Part shown: positions 6,822 through 14,437 of the stretch, piece after piece
How the letters are laid out: every line of letters begins with the position of its first letter
How positions within the stretch are numbered: the stretch's first letter is position 1
NCBI RefSeq assembly: GCF_011250555.1
Contig: NZ_JAANMZ010000020.1
Span: forward strand, 1 to 64,000
Length of the DNA stretch: 64,000 bases
From: Bacillus sp. MM2020_4
GTDB taxonomy: Bacteria; Bacillota; Bacilli; Bacillales; Cytobacillaceae
Direction of reading: 5' to 3'
Position numbers and translations under genes: made by a program
The notes under the pieces: model-generated
Databases searched by the model: none
The model's input: only the letters and a program-made list of their open reading frames with translations
Told to the model about the DNA's origin: nothing

Positions 6822-9176
6822 ATGCAAGAAAAACCATGGAAATCGGTTGGAACGTCCGAACAGAGAATTGATGCGGTCGAAAAAGCAGCAGGAACGGTGA
6901 GATACCTGGGGGATTTCTCAACCCCGGGCTTAGCCCATGCGAAATTAGTAACCAGCACACATGCCCATGCAAAAATTAACCACATCGATCTTACTGAAGC
7001 ATGGAAAGTACCGGGAGTCCGTGCCATCGTGACCGGCAACATGTTCCCTTATCATATCGGACCAATTCTTGCAGATCGGCCCCCGTTAGCTTTCGAAAAA
7101 GTACGGTATTATGGGGAACCAGTAGCCATTGTTGTGGCGGACCATGAATACCAGGCTAAAAAAGCTTCTCAGCAGGTAAAAGTTGACTATACCCCATTAC
7201 CGGTGGTGAATTCTGCTCAAGAGGCTTTCAAAAACGATGCACCGTTAATTCATGAAAATTCCGGTCAATATATAAAGATTATTAGCAATGTCTACCCTGT
7301 TCAAGGGACGAATATTGGCAGTCATATCAAAATTCGCAAGGGAGATTTTATTAAGACCTGGGAAAAATGCGACTCCAAAATAAGCGCAAGCTATTCCTTT
7401 AATTTATCTGACCATGCAGCATTAGAAACCCGTGGTACAAGAGTAGAAATAAATCCGGCCGGTAAGGTCGTGGTTCACTCAACAACCCAGTCCCCATTCA
7501 CGATTAAAAAGGTGTTAAATCAATTTTTTAATATCGATGTAGGAAATATCATCGTCCATACACCTTTGATTGGCGGTGCATTTGGCGGAAAAGGCACTGT
7601 TCAGCTAGAACCGCTTGCGTACTTAGCATCAAAGGCGATTGGCGGGAAAATGGTGAAATTGGAATATGAACGTGAGGAAGATTTAATCACGGCGCCATGT
7701 CACATCGGGCTTGAGGCTTCTATTTCTCTTGGTACGAATAGAGAAGGAAAAATAATGGCGGGTCAATATACCTTCTTGATTGACTCCGGTGCATATACAG
7801 ATCAAGCTGCCGGGATTACCCGTGCAATGGCACTCGATTGTACAGGCCCTTATGATGTACCGAACGTTTGGTGCGATTCTTATTGTATGTATACGAACCA
7901 TCCTTTTGCCACGTCATTCCGGGGATACGCCCACCCGGAACTCACCTTTGCAGTTGAGCGGACGATGGATCAGCTGGCGCAACAATTAAACATGGACCCG
8001 ACGGAGCTACGAAAAATAAATGCAATTAAACCCGGTAACACCTCTCCTACCCAGACTGTTCTTAACGCTAATAATATTGGTGATGTCGATAAATGCATAG
8101 AACGAGCTAAAGAGCTGATTAAATGGGATGAAGGACAACGGATTGAAATCTCCAAAAATAAAATAAAGGCTAAAGGAATTAGTACCTTTTGGAAGACATC
8201 GACAACATCGACAAACGCACAATCAGGAGCTGTTATTAAGTTTGAGGCAGATGGCAGCGTGAATTTGAATTGTGCTGCCATTGAATTAGGCCAAGGAACC
8301 AAAACCGTTTTAGCCCAATTAGTTGCGGAACGATTAAAAATGGATATTAAAAAAGTCCATGTCACAATGGAAGTAAATTCACAGTATGACCCCCATCAAT
8401 GGCGGACTGTTGCCAGCAGTACAACATTTCTAGCTGGAAGAGCCGTCATGGCTGCGGCAGATGATGCTATCTCTCAATTAAAACGAACTGCCTCCATCGC
8501 TATGCAATGTTCAATGGAAGATTTGGAGGTTGGCGGTGGCCGGGTATACCTTAAACCAAGCCCTGAATACGGAATGAACATTGAAGATTTAGCTTTGGGA
8601 TATAAGTATCCAAATGGCCATGCAGTGGAGGGACAGGTTGTCGGCCATGGAAAATATATTCAGCGGCATTTAACCCCGATGGATAAAGAAACAGGATTTG
8701 GAAAACCTGGGCCATGGTGGTCCGTTGGAACCCAAGCGGTAGAAATCGAATATGACACAAACGATTGTACCTATAAACTATTGAAAGCGGTAACCGTTCT
8801 AGATGGCGGAACGATCATTAACCCGGCGATGGCCACCCAGCAAATGCGTGGCGGCATGTATTTAGGACTTAGCTTTGCCAGTAGAGAAGCTTTTATTTTT
8901 GATGAAACCGGAAAAGTTCTAAATCCACAACTAAGAACCTATCAAATGATACGGTTTGGAGAACAACCGGTAGAGTATTTAGTAGATTTTATTGAATCCC
9001 CTTCCGCTGATGGACCATACGGGGCACGAGGCATTGGTGAATACGGTGTCATTGGAATGGCGGGTGCCCTGGCAAATAGCCTTTCCACAGCGGCACAGGT
9101 AGAGTTAAATCATTTACCACTTATCCCGGAATTAATCTGGAAGACACGGAAGGAGACCCAAAATGATTCCGTTTGA
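6822..9176 (+). CDS. Molybdenum hydroxylase large subunit, locus 1 (784 aa)
   Basis: Molybdopterin-binding catalytic subunit of a xanthine dehydrogenase/aldehyde oxidase family enzyme, which hydroxylates a carbon with water and passes electrons to the Fe-S and FAD subunits. Seen: hammerhead domain (1-130), molybdenum-pterin motif GGAFGGK (251-257), ELGQGTKT near residue 500 and catalytic Glu740 in GARGIGE. The frame is open 30 codons further up, but ATG at 6822 has AGGAGG (6806-6811). It overlaps the FAD gene by 14 bases. The protein is clearly paralogous to the large subunit at 14437-16755. Substrate unknown: purine, N-heterocycle or aldehyde are all possible. Confidence 0.9.
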   Translation: MQEKPWKSVGTSEQRIDAVEKAAGTVRYLGDFSTPGLAHAKLVTSTHAHAKINHIDLTEAWKVPGVRAIVTGNMFPYHIGPILADRPPLAFEKVRYYGEPVAIVVADHEYQAKKASQQVKVDYTPLPVVNSAQEAFKNDAPLIHENSGQYIKIISNVYPVQGTNIGSHIKIRKGDFIKTWEKCDSKISASYSFNLSDHAALETRGTRVEINPAGKVVVHSTTQSPFTIKKVLNQFFNIDVGNIIVHTPLIGGAFGGKGTVQLEPLAYLASKAIGGKMVKLEYEREEDLITAPCHIGLEASISLGTNREGKIMAGQYTFLIDSGAYTDQAAGITRAMALDCTGPYDVPNVWCDSYCMYTNHPFATSFRGYAHPELTFAVERTMDQLAQQLNMDPTELRKINAIKPGNTSPTQTVLNANNIGDVDKCIERAKELIKWDEGQRIEISKNKIKAKGISTFWKTSTTSTNAQSGAVIKFEADGSVNLNCAAIELGQGTKTVLAQLVAERLKMDIKKVHVTMEVNSQYDPHQWRTVASSTTFLAGRAVMAAADDAISQLKRTASIAMQCSMEDLEVGGGRVYLKPSPEYGMNIEDLALGYKYPNGHAVEGQVVGHGKYIQRHLTPMDKETGFGKPGPWWSVGTQAVEIEYDTNDCTYKLLKAVTVLDGGTIINPAMATQQMRGGMYLGLSFASREAFIFDETGKVLNPQLRTYQMIRFGEQPVEYLVDFIESPSADGPYGARGIGEYGVIGMAGALANSLSTAAQVELNHLPLIPELIWKTRKETQNDSV

Positions 9177-10002
9177 CTTTGAATACTATAAGCCAGAGAC
9201 CATAGCCGAAGCGATTCAAACGTATCAAGACCTTCGCAATCAAGGAAAAAAGGTGATCTACTATAGCGGTGGGACCGAATTTATTACTTTTTCCCGCATC
9301 AATCAAATGGCAGCAGATGCCATTATCGATATTAAGGGGATCCCTGAGTGTCATGTACTGGAACAGCAGGGTGATCAATTCGTCATCGGTTCTGCTGTTT
9401 CTTTGAATAAGATTACAGAATCCTCAATATTCCCGTTACTGGGACAAACGGTTAAACAGATCGCAGATCATACTTCAAGGAATAAGATTACCATTGGGGG
9501 AAATATTAACAGCCGATTAATTTATCGGGAAGGCATTTTACCGCTTCTTTTATCGGATGCAAAAGTAAAACTGGCAAGGAGTGAGGGTGAGCTGGTTCTC
9601 CCATTAACAAATATTCTTGATAAGGAGCTAAAGATCGGTAGCGGGGAATTCCTTGTGCAAATTTTGGTGAAAAAAGGTTATGGGACTCTCCCCTTTGCCA
9701 GCTTAAAAAAAACCAAAATCACGAAGGTTAGTTATCCAGTCGTTTCGATTGCAGCGCTCGTAAAAGATCAGAGAATCCGTACCGCCTTTAGCGGTGTATG
9801 TGAATATCCATTCAGATCCGACCAAGTAGAAGCAGCATTAAATGAAACATCCCTCTCCATGGCAGAAAAGATTAATAAGGCAGTTAGTTTACTGCCAGCG
9901 CAGATTATTGATGACATACAGGCATCCCGCGAATACCGTACATTTGTTTTAAAAAATGCTTTACATGAAATAATGGATTCTTTGGAGGTGGCACCGGCAT
10001 GA
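9163..10002 (+). CDS. Molybdenum hydroxylase FAD subunit, locus 1 (279 aa)
   Basis: FAD-binding medium subunit that takes electrons from the 2Fe-2S subunit and gives them to an acceptor such as NAD+. FAD motifs YYSGGTEF (residues 33-40) and ITIGGNI (about 109-115) match the AGGT and TIGGN loops of CoxM/XdhB proteins; the C-terminal CO-dehydrogenase flavoprotein domain is present. The start overlaps the large-subunit end by 14 bases and has AAGGAG nine bases upstream. The last four bases (ATGA) overlap the next gene, indicating translational coupling. Confidence 0.9.
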   Translation: MIPFDFEYYKPETIAEAIQTYQDLRNQGKKVIYYSGGTEFITFSRINQMAADAIIDIKGIPECHVLEQQGDQFVIGSAVSLNKITESSIFPLLGQTVKQIADHTSRNKITIGGNINSRLIYREGILPLLLSDAKVKLARSEGELVLPLTNILDKELKIGSGEFLVQILVKKGYGTLPFASLKKTKITKVSYPVVSIAALVKDQRIRTAFSGVCEYPFRSDQVEAALNETSLSMAEKINKAVSLLPAQIIDDIQASREYRTFVLKNALHEIMDSLEVAPA

Positions 10003-10478
10003 TCCAAAAAAGTTTAGCCAAAACTGTTGTCAACCTGCATGTAAACGGGGAAACACATGAGGTAATGGTTCGATCGGCTGATACCCTTTTACATACGTTG
10101 CGTGAGCAACTGGGGTTAACTGGGGCAAAGCGAGCCTGTGAAAATGGGGATTGTGGGGCTTGTACCGTATTAATCAATGGGGAGCCCATACATTCCTGCC
10201 TATCCCTTGCCATCGAAACCATTAACCAGCCCATTACCACCATTGAAAGTCTTATGGATTCACCAATTCAAAGGATATTTGTCGAAAAATGGGCTATTCA
10301 ATGTGGTTTTTGTACCCCTGGTTTTATCTTAAATTGCCATGCCCTGGCAAAGAAGCATCCCAATGCGGATGAAGAGGTCATAGAGGAATGGATGCAATCC
10401 AATCTCTGCCGCTGTACGGGTTATCAAGAAATAAAAGAAGCCGTAAAAGCGGCTGTTCAAGCAGAGAAACAAGCATAA
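9999..10478 (+). CDS. Molybdenum hydroxylase 2Fe-2S subunit, locus 1 (159 aa)
   Basis: Small subunit carrying two 2Fe-2S clusters. The plant-type ferredoxin cluster motif C-x4-C-x2-C appears as CENGDCGAC, with a further Cys at IHSC; the second, family-specific cluster is CGFC plus CRC in NLCRCTGY. All eight Cys are present. Start ATG overlaps the FAD gene stop as ATGA, and GGAGGTGG lies upstream. It closes locus 1, which lacks its own MobA-like and XdhC genes; those in locus 2 may serve both. Confidence 0.93.
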   Translation: MIQKSLAKTVVNLHVNGETHEVMVRSADTLLHTLREQLGLTGAKRACENGDCGACTVLINGEPIHSCLSLAIETINQPITTIESLMDSPIQRIFVEKWAIQCGFCTPGFILNCHALAKKHPNADEEVIEEWMQSNLCRCTGYQEIKEAVKAAVQAEKQA

Positions 10479-10509
10479 AAAATACCCAGCTTTCATTTGA
10501 AAGCTGGGT
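10478..10509 (-). terminator. Terminator of the Gln-rich gene
   Basis: ACCCAGCTTTC/GAAAGCTGGGT perfect 11-bp stem with a 4-base loop; on the minus strand it is followed by ATTTTTTATG. The plus side is not T-rich, so it mainly serves the gene ending at 10521. Confidence 0.8.
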
Positions 10510-10520
10510 TCGTCAAGGAT

Positions 10521-10913
10521 TTACCCTTTTTTAAAGCTATAATTTCCTTCATTAAGTGACTCAATCAAACTAAGTGTCTGAGCTGCTTGCTCAATTTGCT
10601 GCTGGACTTGTTCTAATTGCTGCTGCTGAGCAGTGGTTGCCTGGGTCACCGCCATTCCTTGCAATTGGTTTAGCTGTTGAACAGCCTGTTGCAGCTGTTG
10701 CCCCGCCTGCTGCATTGCCTGCGGATTGGACATCGAAGCATTCTGCTGGATCATTTGCTCAGCCTGCTGCATGGTCTGTAGTGCTTGCTGTTTTTGAGTT
10801 TGAAATTGCTGCTCCATCATTGCCTGATTTTGATTCAGCTGCTGCTGTTGTTGCTGTATTTGTTGTTGTTGAAAGCTTTGTGACTGATTTTGCTGCTTAT
10901 TTTGTTTTTTCAT
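10521..10913 (-). CDS. Gln-rich coiled-coil protein, function unknown (130 aa)
   Basis: I do not recognise the family. More than a third of residues are Gln, with Met, Ala, Leu and Asn making up most of the rest, and almost no aromatic residues. Runs of Gln are followed by heptad-like Q/L/M spacing across residues 25-115, which suggests extended coiled coils. There is no signal peptide or membrane segment. The ATG at 10913 has GGAGGG seven bases upstream; a TTG two codons earlier was rejected because it overlaps that site. Its composition recalls low-complexity spore or coat proteins, but nothing shows this directly. It is divergent from the PBP gene and convergent with Mo-hydroxylase locus 1. 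Confidence 0.75.
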   Translation of the reverse strand: MKKQNKQQNQSQSFQQQQIQQQQQQLNQNQAMMEQQFQTQKQQALQTMQQAEQMIQQNASMSNPQAMQQAGQQLQQAVQQLNQLQGMAVTQATTAQQQQLEQVQQQIEQAAQTLSLIESLNEGNYSFKKG

Positions 10914-11001
10914 GAACAACCCTCCATTTATATACCGTTTCCTTTAGTTTCTATTGATTCCATCTTTTTATCCAAATAAAACGCAAAGGATGTGCAACCA
11001 T

Positions 11002-13071
11002 TTGGAGAAACAGAAAAAGAAAAAGTCTCATTTTCCTTTTCGTCTAAATGTACTTTTCTTTAGTGTATTTCTATTATTTTCGATATTAATTCTTCGACTG
11101 GGCTTCGTCCAAATTGTTTATGGAGAAAATTTCAAGCGGGATTTGGAGAGAAAAGAAGATTTTACCGTTAGCCACCCTGTCCCTCGCGGAAAACTATTCG
11201 ACCGTGATTTTCGTGTCATTGTCGATAACGCTCCAAAAAGTGCCATTACTTTTACAAATGAAGGTTTTAGTCAACAAGAAATGCTTGAAACTGCAAAGAA
11301 ATTAGCTCAGTTGATAGAAAAGAAAACCGATAAGGTCACAGATAGAGACAAGCGGGATTTTTGGATATTAAAGAATCAGGTACGTGCTGATAGCAAAATC
11401 ACTAAAATGGAAAGGGGCTTATATGAGGCCAAAAAAATAACCGATAAAGAAATCTATCAATTAAAATTAGGCCGCATCACGGAGGAAGATTTGAAAGAAT
11501 TAACGGATGAAGACCTTGAAGTACTAGCGATTTTTCGTGAATTTACCAGCGGGTATAAATTCACCTCGCAAATGGTAAAAAACGAAGCGGTTACCGAAAA
11601 GGAATTTGCAGTGGTTAGCGAAAATCTTCATTCTCTTCCAGGGATCGAAACAACCACGGATTGGGATCGTACCTATGCCTTTAACCATACACTGAGATCT
11701 GTTTTGGGAAAAGTGACCAACTCCGGTGATGGTCTGCCTGCAGATCAATTAGATTATTTTTTGGCAAGGGGCTATAGCCACAATGACCGAATAGGGAAAA
11801 GTCAGTTAGAAATGCAGTATGAGGATGTCCTTCATGGCTATAAATCCAAGGTGAAAAATATTACCGATAAAACAGGCAGTGTCATTGACACCCAATCTGT
11901 TTTAACAGGGAAGAAGGGGAAAGATCTTGTTTTAACAATTGATATGGACTTACAAATGGCCATCGATAAGGTGGTTGAAGAGGAACTTTGGGCGGCTAAG
12001 AAAGCACCCGGTACCTATTTATCCGACCGGGCCTATGTCGTTTTAATGGATCCTTGGACTGGGGAAGTCTTAACAATGTCCGGTAAAAAAATGGTTAAAA
12101 ATCAAGAAACCAGTAAAGTAGAAATGGTTGATGATGCCCTAGGTACTTTTACCACTACCTATAGTGTTGGCTCAACGGTAAAAGGAGCGACGATTTTAAC
12201 CGGCTATAAAACAGGGGCCATTTCACCCGGGACCGCTTTTGATGATTCCGGTATCAAGATTAAAGATACGCCCATCAAAAAATCCTATGCCTATTTAGGT
12301 AGATTAAATGAAATTGAAGCCTTAAAAAAATCTTCAAATGTCTATATGTTCCATACTGCAATTCATATTGGTAAAGGACATTATGAATACGATAAACCCT
12401 TAAATTTCACGAACAGAATGGCGTTCGAAACCATTAGAAACTCCTTCGCCTCGTTTGGGTTGGGAACTCGAACCGGCATTGATTTGCCAAATGAACAAAC
12501 GGGATTTAAAGGGCAAAGCAGGCTGCCTGGGTATTTACTTGACCTAGTGATTGGCCAATATGATACATATTCCGCCATGCAGTTGGCACAATACATTTCC
12601 ACTATTGCCAATGGTGGCTACCGTATGCAGGCCCATGTGGTGAAACAAATTCGGGAACCCGCGAATGAAAAGGATGAGCTCGGACCCATTCTTCAAGAAG
12701 TCAATCCAACCGTCCTAAATACGATTGATGTAAAAAGGGAATGGATGAATCGTGTCAAATTAGGTTTCAAAAAGGTGATGCAGTCCCCAGGAGGCACAGC
12801 CTATAAATTTTTCGCAGATGCCCTGTATTCACCTGCCGGAAAAACCGGAACTGCCGAAGCCTTTTATGACGGACCTTTAAGAGGGAATTACGGGAAAGTG
12901 CCGCCGCCCGTTATGAACCTTAGCCTAGTTAGCTACGCCCCTAGCACACATCCGGAAATAGCCATGGCTGTATTAGTGCCATGGGCCTACGAAGGAAAGG
13001 AAGACAATCGTGTTAGCCTAAAAATCGGACGAAGAGTTTTAGACACATACTTCCAAATGAAGAGAAAATGA
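11002..13071 (+). CDS. Class B penicillin-binding protein, PbpA/PbpH type (about 689 aa)
   Basis: Membrane-anchored transpeptidase that cross-links peptidoglycan, most like the rod-shape PBP2A/PbpH proteins of Bacillus. A Lys-rich cytoplasmic tail and one transmembrane helix precede the PBP dimerisation domain; the transpeptidase domain has SxxK as STVK, SxN as SSN and KTGT in GKTGTAEAF. No active-site residue is missing. The start is uncertain: TTG at 11002 has AAAGGATG at good spacing, TTG at 10954 gives 16 more residues, and ATG at 10990 has no proper spacing. It separates the two Mo-hydroxylase loci, with no evident functional tie to them. Confidence 0.9.
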   Translation: MEKQKKKKSHFPFRLNVLFFSVFLLFSILILRLGFVQIVYGENFKRDLERKEDFTVSHPVPRGKLFDRDFRVIVDNAPKSAITFTNEGFSQQEMLETAKKLAQLIEKKTDKVTDRDKRDFWILKNQVRADSKITKMERGLYEAKKITDKEIYQLKLGRITEEDLKELTDEDLEVLAIFREFTSGYKFTSQMVKNEAVTEKEFAVVSENLHSLPGIETTTDWDRTYAFNHTLRSVLGKVTNSGDGLPADQLDYFLARGYSHNDRIGKSQLEMQYEDVLHGYKSKVKNITDKTGSVIDTQSVLTGKKGKDLVLTIDMDLQMAIDKVVEEELWAAKKAPGTYLSDRAYVVLMDPWTGEVLTMSGKKMVKNQETSKVEMVDDALGTFTTTYSVGSTVKGATILTGYKTGAISPGTAFDDSGIKIKDTPIKKSYAYLGRLNEIEALKKSSNVYMFHTAIHIGKGHYEYDKPLNFTNRMAFETIRNSFASFGLGTRTGIDLPNEQTGFKGQSRLPGYLLDLVIGQYDTYSAMQLAQYISTIANGGYRMQAHVVKQIREPANEKDELGPILQEVNPTVLNTIDVKREWMNRVKLGFKKVMQSPGGTAYKFFADALYSPAGKTGTAEAFYDGPLRGNYGKVPPPVMNLSLVSYAPSTHPEIAMAVLVPWAYEGKEDNRVSLKIGRRVLDTYFQMKRK

Positions 13072-13080
13072 GGGACAGAG

Positions 13081-13115
13081 AAAAACGCCAATGGACTCAT
13101 CCTGGCGTTTTTCCT
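13081..13115. terminator. Bidirectional terminator between PBP and the 2Fe-2S gene
   Basis: AAAAACGCCA/TGGCGTTTTT perfect stem with T-runs on both sides. It overlaps the last codons of the minus-strand gene, whose TGA lies in the loop, so two convergent genes share one terminator. Confidence 0.88.
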
Positions 13116-13567
13116 TTCTCCTTTAGCACCGATTTCACTGCCTTCTCAATTTCGATATAGCTTGTGCAGCGACAAATATTTGATTCAAGCCATTCTTTAA
13201 TGGTTTCATTATCGGCGTCCGGATGCTGCTCAATTAACGAGTGGCAATTCATAATGAAGCCTGGTGTACAATAGCCACATTGAAAGGCGAAGTTCTCTAT
13301 AAATGCTCGTTGGATAGGAGTATCGACCAGTCCCTCTATTGTTGTCACGTTTTTCCCAACCGCTTCCACCGCTAGCATCAAACAGGATTTCATCGGCCAG
13401 CCATCGACATTCACTGTGCATGCACCGCAGTCACCATTTAAACACCCTGGCTTCGCCCCAGTTAGACCAAGCTTCCCTCTTAGCGCATATAAAAGAGTGT
13501 CCGCGGATCTGACGGTAACTATCCGACTTTCTTCATTTATCTTTAACGTAATCGTGGAGGATTTCAA
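13097..13567 (-). CDS. Molybdenum hydroxylase 2Fe-2S subunit, locus 2 (PucE-like, 156 aa)
   Basis: Counterpart of the locus 1 small subunit. Cys motifs CLNGDCGAC, the following Cys in MKSC, CGYC and NICRC provide all ligands for two 2Fe-2S clusters. The start is TTG at 13567 with AAAGGAG eight bases upstream. It is last in a five-gene operon with the order XdhC-like, MobA-like, large, FAD, 2Fe-2S, the same set as B. subtilis pucABDCE. The stop codon lies inside the terminator hairpin. Confidence 0.92.
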   Translation of the reverse strand: MKSSTITLKINEESRIVTVRSADTLLYALRGKLGLTGAKPGCLNGDCGACTVNVDGWPMKSCLMLAVEAVGKNVTTIEGLVDTPIQRAFIENFAFQCGYCTPGFIMNCHSLIEQHPDADNETIKEWLESNICRCTSYIEIEKAVKSVLKEKGKTPG

Positions 13568-13603
13568 ATTCTCAGCTCCTTTCCCCTTACTAAATTTGAA
13601 ATC

Positions 13604-14437
13604 TTACCCTCTATCAAGAGCTGCCAGCATATCAAAAAGCAAATTCCGTAATACAAATAGACGATATTCACTAGACCCCTCAACATCATCTAAAATCGGC
13701 TGCGGTAATACGGCCAATGCCCCCTCCACCCTCACTTCTTTCGATTGCCCTTGATTATTTAATGCCGATTCAACCTCTCTTGAGCGAAACGGAAATGGGC
13801 ACAGCCCGCTTATACCCACACGAATCTGTTGATCCATTTTTAAAGCAGCAATGGTAATCAAGGGATAGCCAGTATCCCACTGCTGGCGTCGTTTGATACT
13901 AAAAAACGGGGCTCTGATAAACCGATTTTCGGTTGCAATTTGAATCAGAAATTCGCCTGGTTCCAATACTAACTCTTCATTAAATATTTCATTAATCAGA
14001 ACAATCTTCTTCCCATTTGGTCCAATCAATAATACTTGGCTGTCTGCAAGTAGAAAGGGCAGAACCGTTTCCCGGTAAAAAATTCGTGCACAAATATTCC
14101 CGCCCAAGGTAATTTTTCTGCGCGCCGTATGATCGGCAACTCCGCTGGCAATTCTTGTTAATAACGGGAATAGATTTGCTTCCTCAATGGTTGTAAGGGA
14201 AAGCGTACTGCCAAGAAACAGGTGATCCCCACTTCCCTGCATAACACCGCAATCAGCAATATTTTTAATATCAATCACAGCTTCAGTAGTAGCTAAATCA
14301 ATTCTTCCAAGTGTGATTAATTCTGTTCCACCCGAAAAAATAAACGGCTGTTTGCCCTCTTGCTCTAAATATTGTAATAATCCAACGGCCTCTTGCAATG
14401 TATCCGGCCGATAATAATCAAAATCGAATGACAGCAT
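13604..14437 (-). CDS. Molybdenum hydroxylase FAD subunit, locus 2 (PucC-like, 277 aa)
   Basis: FAD-binding electron-transfer subunit; motifs IFSGGTEL and ITLGGNI mark the two FAD loops. I chose ATG at 14437, which shares one base with the large-subunit stop (TAATG) and has AAAGGAGG upstream; a start nine codons earlier would sit over that ribosome site. The protein aligns by eye end to end with the locus 1 FAD subunit (for example the FDxxYYxPxT start and PFRSxxVE near the C terminus). Confidence 0.9.
   Translation of the reverse strand: MLSFDFDYYRPDTLQEAVGLLQYLEQEGKQPFIFSGGTELITLGRIDLATTEAVIDIKNIADCGVMQGSGDHLFLGSTLSLTTIEEANLFPLLTRIASGVADHTARRKITLGGNICARIFYRETVLPFLLADSQVLLIGPNGKKIVLINEIFNEELVLEPGEFLIQIATENRFIRAPFFSIKRRQQWDTGYPLITIAALKMDQQIRVGISGLCPFPFRSREVESALNNQGQSKEVRVEGALAVLPQPILDDVEGSSEYRLFVLRNLLFDMLAALDRG

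Noticed and set aside
7683-8365. Several antisense frames inside the Mo-hydroxylase large-subunit gene
   Set aside because: Shadow frames of a well supported gene; no start signals.
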